Below, one piece after another: positions 34,701 through 46,283 of a stretch of DNA of 64,000 nucleotides (its first letter is position 1; every line of letters begins with the position of its first letter). Made by a program: the position numbers and the translations under genes. The stretch is taken from contig NC_056040.1 in NCBI RefSeq assembly GCF_004379255.2, positions 27,432,852 through 27,496,851 of the forward strand, given 5' to 3'. The notes beneath the pieces are model-generated. The model ran no database searches, had not been told where the DNA came from, and saw nothing but the letters and a program-made list of their open reading frames with translations. Source of the DNA: Salvia splendens. Taxonomy: Eukaryota > Streptophyta > Magnoliopsida > Lamiales > Lamiaceae.

Positions 34701-36170
34701 ATGGTGATAGTGGTGTGTTTGGCTGATGGTGGGCGTGGCGATTTGAGCGAATCGGCGTGTTTAAAATTCCGGTCTCAGAATTTTCTGGGACGGTGAAGTC
34801 CACCGTTGGTGTAGTGCAGAAGGTGGTCTCCATCGTGTCCAAGTTTGCCGGAAAAGTGGGTGACTTCCGGCTTAGCAATGCCATCTCCGACTGCCTCCAA
34901 CTCATGGACGTTTCCATGGACCAGTTGAGCTCTGCCCTATCTGCTTCGCTTAATACATATGGTAAGGTTGTTTTGGTTTAGTTTTATTTTTTAAATGAGA
35001 GTTGTTTAATTAGGCATACATTGTAGGGATGTAATCAAATCTAAACTCTATATATTGTACAAATTCCAAACTATGATCTGGATCGTTAAATTTTAAAAAT
35101 TGATGTCAACAGGTGACAAATAAAGTCAACGAAAAATGTCAACATTGTTAACCGATTGACATAATGTTGATATTTTTTGTTGACTTTATTTATCATCTGT
35201 TGACATCGAATCTTGAAATCTAACGGTTCAGATCATAGTTTGGAGTTTGTAAGAAAAAATACATGCAGATTGCAGATCTACACTTGCATGGATGTAATGA
35301 TCCATGAAATTTAAAAATCTTTGCTTATGAAAATGTTGAGCTGTGATATTTCCAAAACTCAATTTTATTGGAGAACCACAGAACCACACACGGAGGTCAT
35401 TTTCAGACAATACGGACGTCATTATTAGTCTGTTTTTAGATTATGATAGTAAGCATGACCTAAACTGATCTAAAAATGACATTCGTATTTTTCAAATCCA
35501 GTTTTTATAAAATACCCAAAAAACACTAAAAATGACGGGTTCGATAGTTCGGCACTAAAAATTAGTTCGATATTTGATTATATAACCCTTCGTGTTTGCT
35601 TATAAATCTTCCCTATAAACAATATATAGGGAAGAGTAACGGGCACCAGAAATGTGATTGACGACGTGAAGACGTTACTGAGCGGAGCTTTGACGAATCA
35701 TTACACTTGCATAGAAGGATTTGACGGCACAAACGGCGTCGTAAAAAGCTTGGTTTCTGGCAGCTTAGACCACGTCACCGCATTAGTCCTCAACCTTCTC
35801 TCCATGGTCAAGTCCAATTCAGGCCGCGGCGGTAGAAGATTGACGAGCAGCGATCAATTTCCACACGGGATCAAATCCCACGACCGGAAACTCCTCCAAT
35901 CCGCCAGCGGCGCCACTGCGGACGCGGTGGTTGCTGCAGACGGGACCGGGAACTTCAGCAGCGTCGCGGAAGCGGTCCGGGCAGCGCCTGAGTATAGCAC
36001 CAGGAAATACGTTATATACGTAAAGCGAGGTGTGTATGAGGAGTATGTGGAGATCGGGAAGAAGAAATGGAACATAATGATGATCGGCGACGGCGTTGAT
36101 GCGACGGTTATTTCTGGTAATCGCAGCCTTGTTGATGGCTGGACTACTTACCGCTGTACTACATTTGGTA
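34701..36170 (+). pseudogene. Pectinesterase/pectinesterase inhibitor, N-terminal half
   Basis: Begins at a hydrophobic signal-like 'MVIVVCLADGG' (ATG 34701). A frame change near 34763 leads into the pectinesterase-inhibitor domain ('IPVSEFSGTVKSTV', 'RLSNAISDCLQLMD'). A MITE-bearing insertion (about 34980-35635) separates this from 'VIDDVKTLLSGALTNHYTCI', which completes the inhibitor domain. Then comes a basic pro-region ('DRKLLQ', the processing-site type) and the start of the catalytic domain with '[17 protein letters not shown]' and region I 'GVYEEYVEI'. A donor-like site ends this exon near 36167. Such enzymes demethylate cell-wall pectin after secretion. The frame does not join cleanly across the insertion. 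Confidence 0.88.
35040..35260. mobile_element. Foldback MITE inside the pectinesterase relic
   Basis: Inverted arms 'CCAAACTATGATCTGGATCG' (from about 35068) and their near-complement ending about 35245, with 'TGTCAACA' words as in the MITE at 29890. Ends and target duplication are not exact, and the whole inserted stretch may extend to about 35635. Confidence 0.6.
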
Positions 36171-36629
36171 AGAATCTCATCATTATTTAATCATTTAATA
36201 TTTATAGTATGCCGCAAGTCGCAACCCCTATTTAAATCTGTGCATTTAAGATTGGCTTTTCCAAGTTTCACAGAGTTTTTTGGGACACGTCTCGTGGCAT
36301 GTCTATACTACTACTATATGATTTACGTGGTATACATATTGCATAGTTGCATTTTCACTTGTAAATAATATAGATCGTCTTCACATGGTCCCCATACATC
36401 TTTGCTCCACGCCTTGCATGTTCAAAAAGGGATATAAATCCATGTTACGTCTTATTTCATATTATCACATGATTTTCTATTAGACTCGAATTTTTAACAA
36501 TGGAATGAATATATAAATTTTAACCTACTATAATCTTGTATTTTGACAAAAATCAAAATTTTAGAATATTATAGATATGTCACACACTCACGTCACTTGA
36601 TGAAATAAACGAACCTTATAAGATACTTC

Positions 36630-37125
36630 GATCCCTCCATCAACCATTTTAAAGAGTCATTTTGACCCGGCAGAAATTTAAGAAATTATTTGACTTTGTG
36701 AAGAAAAGTAAAGGGAGAAAAGGAATGGAATGTGAGACTTATTTTTAGTACCCCATCAATCCCAAAGTAGTTGAGTCGTATTCATTTTTTATTGTCCCAG
36801 GGTAGTTGAGTCATTTCCTCTTTTTTTAGTCAAAATCTATACCTTCTCTCATACTTTACTCTGTTTTTCTCTCTCTTACTTTATTCTCCTTCTACTATAT
36901 ATCCTCTTTAACCTTTAACACCTCAATTTCTTTATTTTCATGTCCAAAAGAAATGCTTCGACTATCTTAGAACGAAAGGAGTATTAGTTTTATAATAGAT
37001 TATGAGTGTAAAAATTTAGTGGAATGCGGGGCTCGTATAGTAAAAGTGGAATAAAATAAATGATTTTATAAATAGTGGACAAACAAAAAAGGCAAAGTGA
37101 CTCTTTAAATGGTGGACATGTAGTA
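36630..37125. mobile_element. Stowaway-like MITE with a second one nested, in pectinesterase intron
   Basis: The outer element has 'CCATTTTAAAGAGTCATTTTG' type and complementary 'AAAGTGACTCTTTAAATGG' ends. Inside, at about 36755-36983, a second MITE has 'CCCCATCAATCCCAAAGTAG' and 'CGACTATCTTAGAACGAAAG' ends between TA dinucleotides. Both lie in the intron between 36170 and 37207. Confidence 0.65.
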
Positions 37126-37206
37126 CTTTACTACTTTTATTAAAAGTTAATTTCATGAGCATATTTACTAACAAGCCTTGATCATGGAACAAATGATGCC
37201 GCAAAG

Positions 37207-37397
37207 GGGCAAGGATTCATAGCCCGCGATATGACATTCGTGAACACAGCCGGCCCGGGAAAACACCAAGCGGTGGCGTATCAGTCAGATTCGACCGCTC
37301 GGTGCTATACCGCTGCAATGTCAGAGGATATCAAGACACATTATACGCTCATTTAATGCGCCAATTATACCGGGAATGCAAGATCAGCGGCACGATC
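37207..37397 (+). pseudogene. Pectinesterase catalytic domain, second exon up to the break
   Basis: Follows an AG acceptor at 37206. Reads '[22 protein letters not shown]' (split here as region II QAVA), then a one-base frameshift near 37290, then '[18 protein letters not shown]' (region III QDTL, with its catalytic Asp). It stops abruptly after 'ECKISGTI', exactly before the next catalytic motif DFIFG. From about 37398 the sequence is retroelement LTR. Confidence 0.9.
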
Positions 37398-38464
37398 GAG
37401 TTGATCTCGCTATCGCACGCCACCAATGTAATTTATAAACTCCTAATTTTGCACTACTTTAACAGTAAAGCGGCAAGTTCGGGGTCCGTCCCACAGAGAA
37501 GCTAGTGTATCAAGTGTGTGAGTAGTGAACAGGGGGTTGGCTGCTGCAACGCTTTAACTTGGGAGTTTTTAACTACTGATTTTTACTCCAGACAGAATTT
37601 AAGTCACTAACTTGATCAAGGAAATTTTAACTACTAGGTCAAGTGAATTTCAGACTGGAATGAAAATTAACTACGTGAAACAGTAAACACCATGATGAAA
37701 ACAAAAAACAGCTTTGATTAAAACTAAAACTCAGAACAATACAACGTGAAATTTAAATTAAGCTAACACTTCAGAAATACGAAAGCAAGTAAAACAGGGG
37801 AGATCCTCGGTGGAAAACTTAAGAATACGCCGACAGATATCAAGTATTCTGCAGCGCTCCTTCGATCGCCCTTTCTAACTAAGCGTTACTTTATCTAAGC
37901 TATCAAGAGAACTGAACTAGACTAGAGAGCTAAACTAAACTAAACTAAAGACGGAAAGTAAAGGATCAGATCTTTTTGTGTTATGGCACATCCTCTATTT
38001 ATAGGCTCGGCACGACCTCCAGCTGGATAACGATCTTGGCAGGGAATATTCGCTCATGTTGAGAGTGAGCGACTCATTGATTGCTACGTGGTTTCCTTCT
38101 AGAATGACGACGCTTTTCTGTAACAGATTCGTGACTCAGCGTCATCCTTGCGTCTCATATATCAGCACGTGTCCCATTCTAGAACGTTGTCCTTGATAAC
38201 AGAATGCTGCGCACCATCCATCTCATAGCCTCATGCATCCTTCTTCTGGAAGCATGTGGTCCCCTCCTTGCCTGCTTGGTTACTCCCCTTGATCAACTCC
38301 TCCGATTTCTGGCCTCTTTTCGCCTATTGTACTTGCTTGATCAGTTTGGCTTTGTTGCCTTGGTCAAGCGGCATTCCTGCATATTTAACACATGCTTTGC
38401 GCGATAAACCGATCAAGTAGCGTACATTTTACTCCTAAACCGATGCATGAAATGAGCCTTATCA
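37398..38464 (-). repeat. 3' LTR of element III, end-truncated
   Basis: Matches 46284-47452 but lacks about 105 bp at its pectinesterase-side end. The junction falls in a stretch where both partners read like GATCGA-TTNATC, suggesting a short-homology deletion. Confidence 0.88.
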
Positions 38465-39896
38465 AACTGCTCACACTTAAAACATACTTGTCCCCAAGTA
38501 TAAAGAAAAAGAAAAGAAAAAGATAAGGCAAATTTCAGGCATGGTTTACTTATTTCAAGAAATTAAAAGAAAATGAAAAAGAAAGCAAGACTCGAAATAA
38601 AAACTCATATTCACATAGATGCATTAGATCGAATAAATTTCCAACAATCATACCCGAGGTCGAGGTCAATCCATTTTCCAGCCGCTTATGTTTCTTCCTT
38701 TTTGCTTTTACTTGATCAAGGTGTCAGTTCGTCAAGATTGCTCAATTTAAAAACCACTGTTGGATTCACTCAGTCACTCATTTCTCACCAGAGATGTTAG
38801 GACTGTTCACTCGGTATTGCCACAAATTTAATACCTCGAATCGGATTGAACAAGATAGTTCCTTAAGGTCTTTGTTTCGGGTGTAATGGGGCTTAAGGGT
38901 AGTGGTGTATCAAGGTAGGGTCCTAGGGGTTCTAAGTTTAAAAAATGTAAACTGTAAAAAAAAAAAAACACATGAGTCAAGAGACCAAAGATTTGTACTA
39001 TTTATTTCGCCACTAGATATCTTACTTGGTCAAGTGGCGACTTCTAGCCTTGAACTTTTGGCTTATTTTTTCTAACTTCCGACTTATCGGGTCAGGTTAC
39101 AATTCCTACCCTCTTTTTCTCAAACTTTTCTCGATAACAACAAATTTTTTTTGACTTGATATCTGACTTGATCAACCTGATTGACTAACTTGCTCAACCC
39201 GGCTTCCCTTTTATTTTTACTTTCTGTCGTACTACCCCTTTCTTTGAAATGACTCATCTCTCTGACCCCTTTTCCTCACGTATTTATAAAAAGTATATGG
39301 ATGTGGGTCTCGGTTATCAAAGAAAGGGTAAAAGTGTATGGGCTCAACTTGGTTAAGCAAGGGGTGCCTTTTTTTGACGAGGCGGGTTCGTGGAGCGAAA
39401 GAAGAAAAGGCTCAAAGGGTTAAGTCCTAATGCCTTTAGTCCTTACTACTTGTGCAATTTTCATCTAAATATTAAAATTCAGCCTCTCGTAAAAATATTT
39501 TTCTTTTGTAAAAGTAGTAGAAAGTGTTCTACTTTGGCTTATAACTCACATATAGAGGGGCTTCACAGTAAGTTTAAAAATTGAGCATTTCCATCATACT
39601 TACGTCGTTCAAACTGATCAAGTTTTTTGCAATCAAGTTTCTACATGTAAACATACTGATTTCTTTTTCTAACTCTTCCCAAAGTAATCAAATCTTCCAC
39701 TTATCTGATTTCATGCATATTGCCTATTTATTACTAACTGATATTTTGTGTTTTCAAAATTCTGACATGTATGACTTTTATTTTGTGGAACTAACCCTCC
39801 CCCTCCCACTACATATGAACTCGTCCTCGAGGGACTGGATGCAGTGGAAAAAGGGTTAGGTACAGGCAACGGCACAACAGAAACCAAGGAAAACTT
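38465..39896 (-). other. Element III 3' UTR with pre-LTR tract and conserved blocks
   Basis: Directly before the LTR on the minus strand: GGGGACAAGTATG and TTTTAAGTGTGAGCAGTT (38465-38502). The noncoding block shared with element I lies at about 38725-38815. A small hairpin lies at 39517-39532. A short antisense-direction ORF (39390-39584) is mirrored at 8734-8928 but is probably incidental. Confidence 0.65.
39517..39532 (-). other. Small conserved hairpin, element III
   Basis: GTAGAAAGTGTTCTAC: six-base arms GTAGAA / TTCTAC with a four-base loop. Corresponds to GTGGAA / TTCCAC in elements I and II and to 8786-8801 in the deleted element. Confidence 0.65.
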
Positions 39897-40058
39897 CTCA
39901 CACATAGACCAGACACTGGGCTAAATGTGAGACAGTGCCAATAATCAAACATGCCTATCAAAACAGAAAAAACAACAAACAAAACACATAGGCAAAATAT
40001 AGCAAAACGAGCATGCATAACTTCTCACACTTAGACCCAACACAGGTCTAAGTGTGAG
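39897..40058 (-). repeat. Pair of 35-bp hairpins, element III 3' UTR
   Basis: Hairpin 40024-40058 has perfect 14-base arms CTCACACTTAGACC and GGTCTAAGTGTGAG around CAACACA. Hairpin 39897-39931 has arms CTCACACATAGACCAG and CTGGGCTAAATGTGAG around ACA, with inner CCAG/CTGG pairing. Both are exactly 35 bp, as is 21041-21075 in element I. Confidence 0.88.
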
Positions 40059-40143
40059 GTGGAGCAGAAAATCAGTTATACATACCAAAAACAAATAAAA
40101 TTGTTTTGAAACTTAAAATGAGTAGAGATCGGGGGGGTTGTAC

Positions 40144-42331
40144 TTAAAGCTTCCTTGGAGATTGACCGGGAGATGCTGAGGGTGGCTGGGAGGATGATGG
40201 GCGCCGAGACGGAGGAGAGCTTGTAGAGGGAGGTGGCGGTTGGCTGGCAAGGGTCTGGTCGTGGGTGGTGCCCAACAACCTGGCCAGCAGGACCAGTTGA
40301 GTATTTGAACTCTCCACCAGTTGCATCAACGTCTGCTCCATTCGGAGCTTCCATGCGTTATCAGCACTTGCAGCCTCCTCTCGCTCCATCGTCGGAGTGG
40401 TCGCCTGATGTGTATCCTCCTTTTCTTCTTCGGTAAGGGTTGCTGAGGTCTCCTCCGGCCTCGTTCTCCTTCTGGGTTAGCTCCTCTGTTGCTCCCACCG
40501 ACCGGCTGCATAAAATTGAAAACCCCCTCCTTGCGTCTTCTCCAGTACCTGAGTTCTAACAAAGAAATCATGGTCAAACATTTCAGGACTGGGGCCAAGG
40601 ATGGGACGTCCGGCACACTCCATAATCCAGTTTCTCCTCAAATAGGCTCCGAGGAGATGGCAGACATTAAGATGGCGGGCAACGCGGGTAGAAATTTGAT
40701 TTATGGAGTAGGCTAACCAGAATCCCAGATGGACCTTCCTATGCTCTCTCATACTCCACATAAAGTAGAGTTCGGACACGGTAATGATTGATAGTGTATT
40801 GGCTTGTCTGAGGAGATTACAGGCTAGGTAGATCTGGGCTAGGCGGAGGGCAGGATCAGCAATGTGATGACCTCTGGATTCAGAAGCTGTAAAGGTAGGG
40901 GCACGCCCATTGCATATGGCCTTCCAGACGACCTGCTGATTGAACTCGGGTTTTCGCTGAGGGAAACCGATATCACACCCAACCCAAACTCCATTAGCCA
41001 CCTGGCTTTCTGTGTAGAGGCCCATCCGGATGGGAAATTCATTGAGGCTCATCAGTTGGTCCTGGCCAAAGACCCTAAAGGAAACACTTCTGTCGTTCAG
41101 GTATGTGCTTCCGGTGAATCGGAAGGATGTGAAAAACTCTTTAGCCAGGTCCTCCGGCACGGGGGTCTCATCGACTTCTAGTAACCATTCAAATCCGATG
41201 CCGGCAATGTAGGCGGCAAACCTCTCTTTCATCTCAATCTTCTCCAGGGACGGCTGGTGTAGTATCTTCCCCGCTTTCAACCTCTTCTGAGAGGTTACCC
41301 TTTGGTGAACCTCCTCCTGCCATTTGGGATCGTCAAATTCCAACATCTGTTTGAGCATAGTTGGGGTTAAGGCCACATGCTGAGGGGAGTAGATGGGGGA
41401 TGGAGATGTTACAGGCCTTCCTTGCTGCCTCCTGGATGTTTGGGTCCAGCGTAACTCCTGTTCCTCCGTGTCACTGCCCTCATCTCTCTCTCTCTCAGCA
41501 GTGGGGAGGCGGGACGGCTTCTCTTTAGAGGAGGAAGAGCACTTCCCTTCCCCTTCCTCTTTCTATCTCTCCTCTGACGGCTGTCCTCCTCAGCCCCCCT
41601 CTCCTCAACAGCCTCTGGCTCCTCCGGCCCCTCTTCATCAACCAGCCGCCATACTGTGCGGGGTTTCTGCACCACTGTTTCCTCCTTCCTTCGGGTTTTT
41701 AGGGTTCCAACCTCCTCCAGGAGCTGGTCCGTTATACGGCACGTCTGCCGGCGTGGTGGCTCCTTCTCCTTCTCAGCTTCCCTATAGTCGAACAATGGAC
41801 GTAAGTCCTCTACTTCCTCGTCGTTGATTTCACCGCCCCCAGTCAAATGCGGCTCATGGATCGAAGTGGAGGTGCCACCGTTTGCTGGTGACGGAATAGC
41901 AAACGGCTGCCCATAATCCTTCCCCCATCTTTCTTCGTCAGAGGTGTCCTCGCTAGTGTGCATCGGCTGGATGGGGGACGGAGGTGAAGGTTGGACGGTA
42001 GATGGTGAAGGTGATATAGGAGAGCTAGGAAGGATTTTTGTTTTAGAAGACGAAGCAGGCTCTTTAGACCGGGAAATCCCGAGTCTAACTTTGAGTGCGG
42101 CGTAAGCGGCCGCATTCTCCATCTCAGAGGGTATACTCCAGAGGATTTTATCAAGGCGCCTAGTGTCTCTTCGTCCACCGCGGGAGGTGGAATGGCGGTG
42201 CTGGTTTGTGGTGGAGGTTGAAAGGATAGGCTAGGGTTTTCGACTTGGGTCTGGAACGAGGTTTTCTGGTCGCCACTCTCGGCGCCGGCATCTGAGGACG
42301 AGGATGAAGTTGGAATTTGTTCGATCAACAT
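40144..42331 (-). pseudogene. Element III: extra ORF downstream of pol
   Basis: Minus-strand pieces 42331-41843, 42122-41409, 41376-40477 and 40389-40144 are one ORF with a frameshift near 42120 and stops near 41407 and 40477. The N-terminal half is Ser/Pro/Glu-rich low complexity with basic 'RKRKGKGSALPPLKRSRP'. The conserved part holds 'LAKEFFTSFRFTG', 'VSFRVFGQDQLMSLNEFPIRMG' split over this region, and 'LYFMWSMREHRKVHLGFWLAY', aligning with elements I and II. The C-terminus is Pro/Ser-rich after a short helical stretch. No signal peptide or membrane helix is seen. Function unknown. Confidence 0.8.
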
Positions 42332-42938
42332 TCTTACAGGTAGTGGAGAAGATGATGATTTTTGGGCAAAGGGTTCGGAACTTGGAGCAATATGGGAGAG
42401 TAAATGGAATGCACTGTGGTTGCCTTGGGTGAGAGTGAAATACGGTCCTGAATCCTGCCTATTATACTGATATTATGACTGTTGGGATCTCTGCGACTGT
42501 TCAAATTTCTGCGACTCTTTACGTACAAGCGCACCTTTTCAGAGTGCCAGCTGGCTTAGCTTCTCTGATACGCTTCTTCTTTCTCTCTAGGACGTTCTGT
42601 CCAATGCGGCTGTTGGCGCTTGCTGACACCCTTTTAGCCTTTCTTCACCTGCCTTGATCAACGAAAGTATTGTACCACTAATTAAATTCGAATTGTACTG
42701 ATCAAGTGGACAATTAATTCCAGATGAAAACTCAAATATTTCCACTTGATCAGCTTCCATCCTTACTTCCGACTTTTAATTTCTAAGAAAAAACTAACAA
42801 AGAAGAACTATTTACACTAACTACAAAGGATTTGATCAAGTTCCCCTAGGATGTCACTTGATCAGTTTAATAGATCAATAATTTGTCGCTTTGATCAAGC
42901 AGACTACCCATGAGTACCCGATCACTCCTTTTACCTGC

Positions 42939-43247
42939 TCACTGGATAAGATTACGCAGGATCAGTGGAATTTCTTCCACTGTGCCCGCCTCGGCCTTGT
43001 CCATGTAGGGCTCAACCCGATGACTCTTGACCACGAAGGAGAACGAATTGGGGGGGTTTCCCGGGAGTATGTTTGCCTCATGTGTGTGCATTGTCATGAT
43101 GGTACGAGGGTCTGCCCATTTTGAATTCCGCTTCCTGGGTATCAGTTTGAGTTGAGACTGGAAGAGTAGCTCTTTCTGTCCCACTATGAGCTCTTCCTTT
43201 CTCAAAGTGGGGTTGAGTCTGCGTTGTCGATCAAGGTGGGGTGTCAC
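42939..43247 (-). pseudogene. Element III: integrase C-terminal remnant
   Basis: Contains 'VGQKELLFQSQLKLIPRK' and 'SKWADPRTIMTM', the counterpart of 'VGQKVLLFQSRLKLMPGK' at the integrase C-terminus of elements I and II. No catalytic integrase, RNase H or RT sequence lies between it and the protease at 43677. Only this tail survived the deletion. Confidence 0.75.
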
Positions 43248-43676
43248 TCATTTTTTTAATATGGCGGAATGCATGCACGGATCTGGGTCAATCTCTATCA
43301 AGTCTACTGTTTTCCACTTGACCACCTCTTGACCCAGCCTTAGTTCTTCCATCAATTGTCCTTCCTGTCCTTGCAGATTTGGTTTGACTGGCTTCTGATG
43401 CGTCTGGTTGGAAAGGTTCTTTAATGTAACTGGCGATGCAAGTAAAGGCGATAGTTGCCTTGTAGGCGAGGGACTCTCCTGCAGCATTTCTCTCAATGTG
43501 GTGGCTTGGTCAGGTGGTTTTTCGATCCTTGCCGGCAGAGTGATCTCTTTTAGCCCTTTCGATGGCTTGATCATCCATTTCCCCAGTCATCGTTGCATCG
43601 AACCATTCAGCTGTTTCCTTCTTAAGCTGTTCGTCTTCAATAGAGTCAATGGTCGGTTTTTTGAAGAGTTTCTTTC
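43248..43676 (-). other. Element III: linker between protease and integrase tail
   Basis: Open for most of its length on the minus strand (43574-43248) but without RT motifs. It replaces the roughly 3 kb of RT, RNase H and integrase seen in element I. Confidence 0.5.
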
Positions 43677-44538
43677 CTAGATACTTTTGCTCCCAAGGTC
43701 TGATAGTATGCTCTCACTGTCCTGTGGCTTTCTCACAGCTTTATCAATGTCGAATGCAAGTTTTTCTCCATTAAAACCCAACTTCATCGTCCCATGGTGG
43801 ACGTCGATGACTGTGCTGGCTGTAGATAGGAATGGCCTTCCCAAAAGGACTCCGGTAGACTCCTCCGCTCCTGGCTCTATCATCTTCATGACGAAGAAGT
43901 CGGCGGGGTACTTGAATTTGTTGACCTTGATGATTTCATCTTCCAAAATTCCCTCAGGGTGAATGCAAGACCCGTCTGCTAGCTGTATCATCATACCGGT
44001 TTTGACGAGCTTAGTCGTATATAGAATACGTCATAATATTGATGGAAGCCCCTAGGTCGCACATTGCGTGCTCCATTTGAACGTCTCTGATGGAAATTAG
44101 GAGTGTGAACACTCTTAGGTCAGTCTTCTTTGGTGGAAGATCACTAGGTTGGATCACCACGGCTACATTTTCTGCTTCGACCATCCTTCCTTTCTCAGTG
44201 ACTTGTTCAAGGGCACTGGACTCTTCTTCCTTCGTAACTTGATCAAAGGCGCTGGACTCAGGGCCTTCTTCATGATTGGGTCCTTCTGTGGGTGCCGGAG
44301 AACTCGCAGATGGGCTTTGATAAACTTTTTCTGATTTAAGAGATACTGCATTGACATTCTCTCTCTCAGGTGGTGGCTGCACTATAGCCGAAATTTTTCC
44401 TTCATTTCCCCTCAGCTTGCCCAGTGACATGGCGACCTGAGATAACTGCTTTGTAAGCATTTCTAGTGCATCCCTCTGTTCTCTCTGGGCTTCTTGTATT
44501 TCTCGCATTGCATCATGGGACTGATGTGGGATCATCAT
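43677..44538 (-). pseudogene. Element III: protease region
   Basis: From 44538 a Gag-Pro linker, then 'HAMCDLGASINIM' near 44060, the retropepsin-type active-site region. A stop and frameshift follow at about 44010. Reading resumes at 43994 ('IQLADGSCIHPEG'), through 'GVLLGRPFLSTASTV'. Homologous to the protease of elements I and II, more diverged. Confidence 0.82.
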
Positions 44539-46194
44539 ATCTGCTAGACCTTCATCTTGTTGTTTGTTATACCTCTGATTAAAACAACCTCCTCCATGGC
44601 CTTGCTGATAGTAGCCGGAAGGTCCATACTGTTCTGGCTGGTTCTGGGAAAAATAATTTTATTGGTTCCCTTGGAAATACTGGTTTCCTCTTTGGTACGG
44701 TGGGACATAATTTACCACTTGATTATTTGGCTGTCTTCCCTGGCTGCTTGACTGAGGACCTTGGTGTTGGTGCCCCCAATTTCTGTCCTGTTGTTGGCTT
44801 GACCAGTTGGGCTGTCATCCACTGGACCAGTTTCCTTGGGTTCCATTTGACCAACCTGCCTGACTTCCCTGCATTCTGTTCACTCCAGTGTTTGGTCTAT
44901 CCTGGATCCGAGCAGGCCAATTGGGCTGCCCTTCAGAAGGTTGCATCTGCTGTGTCGAGGGTTGTGGTGGCTGGCTTTGATTCTGGTCAGTCCATCGAAA
45001 GTTTGGGTGATCTCTCCATGGGGCGTCTATTTGCTTTCCCTGGATCCAGTTGTCATTTGCGTTCCAGTGGCCAACGACATTTACTTGGGGCAGCGGCTCT
45101 ACCTCAGGGGGGAATTCGAAATAGTAGTAGTGATGCTCTTCTGGCGGAGGCGGTGGCGGCGCATACTGCGTCTCTTTCGGTGCAGCTGGTGGAGGCGGTC
45201 TGGCTTTCTCCACTGCCTATAGCAGCTTCTTCTCCATCTGCTTAAATCGAGCCTCCAGCTTTTTGTCATTGCGTGCCTTGGCTGCGTGCACCGTACCCCT
45301 TCTGTACTGGCCAGGAGACGTCTCATACGAGCGTTTGGCCTCGATAAGCCTTTCTAGGATGTTTTTGGCTTGGCTGAAAGGGGTCTTTGAGAAATCCCGT
45401 TGGGCTGCGAGGTTTAGATCATTCTTGCTATCGACTGTCAGTCTACCATAGAAGATCGAATAAATCTCCCCCTCCATCAGCTTGTGGTTGGGGTATGCTT
45501 GAAGCAGCCCTTGAAATCTATCCCAACAATGGCCGAGGGGCTCATCGTACTCCTGTCTGGCTTCTATAATCTCCCGCTTGAGGGCACTCATTTTTTACGT
45601 TGGAAAGAAGCGATCAAGGAATATCATTCGGAACTCGGCCCATGTTTTGATGGACCCTTCTGGTAGTCTCGACAGCCATACTCGAGCATCACCCTTTAAG
45701 ACGAAGGGGATGGCCTTCAGCCTATAGTCCTCAGACGTAGATCCAGCCAGTACAGGCTGGATATCACAGTATCGGCAAAACTCTTCCAGGAAGGCGTACA
45801 GACATTCTTTTGAAAGGCCGTAAAAATGGGACAAAACGGCCAGTACTCCTGACTTGATCACGATAGTCCGCATCCCAAGAGTGATGGCGATGAGGTGTGT
45901 GGGCTCCTTCTCGTCATGAGCGTGTAGAGAGCCAATTCCTGAGTCGTCGGCAACGAGGACCATCTCTGCTTCTGCTTGTTCAAGTGGTGGTGGTTTAGGT
46001 TGCGCGTTCTGCTCTCCTTCTTCTTCGCTGGTCAGTTGATCAGCGGCTACTGCTGCTGCTAGCGCGACTCTGTAACGAGTGGTAACTACACCGGCTTCCT
46101 GGACTCTCCAACACGCGTTAGTTTCTTTGTATAAAAAGGGATGACTCCGGTGTCCACCGCGTTGGTACCTTCTCATCAACAGAAGAAAAAACAA
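44539..46194 (-). pseudogene. Element III: gag
   Basis: Minus strand from about 46194. The retrotransposon Gag domain shows 'LKGDARVWLSRLPEGSIKTW' and 'FRMIFLDRFFPT' (about 45690-45600). A stop separates 'EYDEPLGHCWDRFQ' and 'GRLTVDSKNDLNLAAQ' (45591-45217). A Gln/Trp/Asn/Pro-rich tail follows (45213-44560) with several stops. Gag would build the cytoplasmic particle. It is inactive because of at least four stops. Confidence 0.82.
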
Positions 46195-46263
46195 ATGAGA
46201 AAAGAAGGAAACAAAAATATATACACCTATGTGCTACACACAAACATAAAATAACACCATGCT

Positions 46264-46281
46264 TCCCCGGCAACGGCGCCA
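46264..46281 (-). other. Primer-binding site of element III, tRNA-Asp-like
   Basis: On the minus strand TGGCGCCGTTGCCGGGGA, two or three bases from the LTR. It matches the 3' end of plant tRNA-Asp better than the copy in the deleted element. Confidence 0.85.
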
Positions 46282-46283
46282 TT

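Noticed and set aside
40489..41827. Several plus-strand ORFs over the element III extra ORF
   Set aside because: Shadows of a biased, Pro/Ser/Glu-rich minus-strand coding region.
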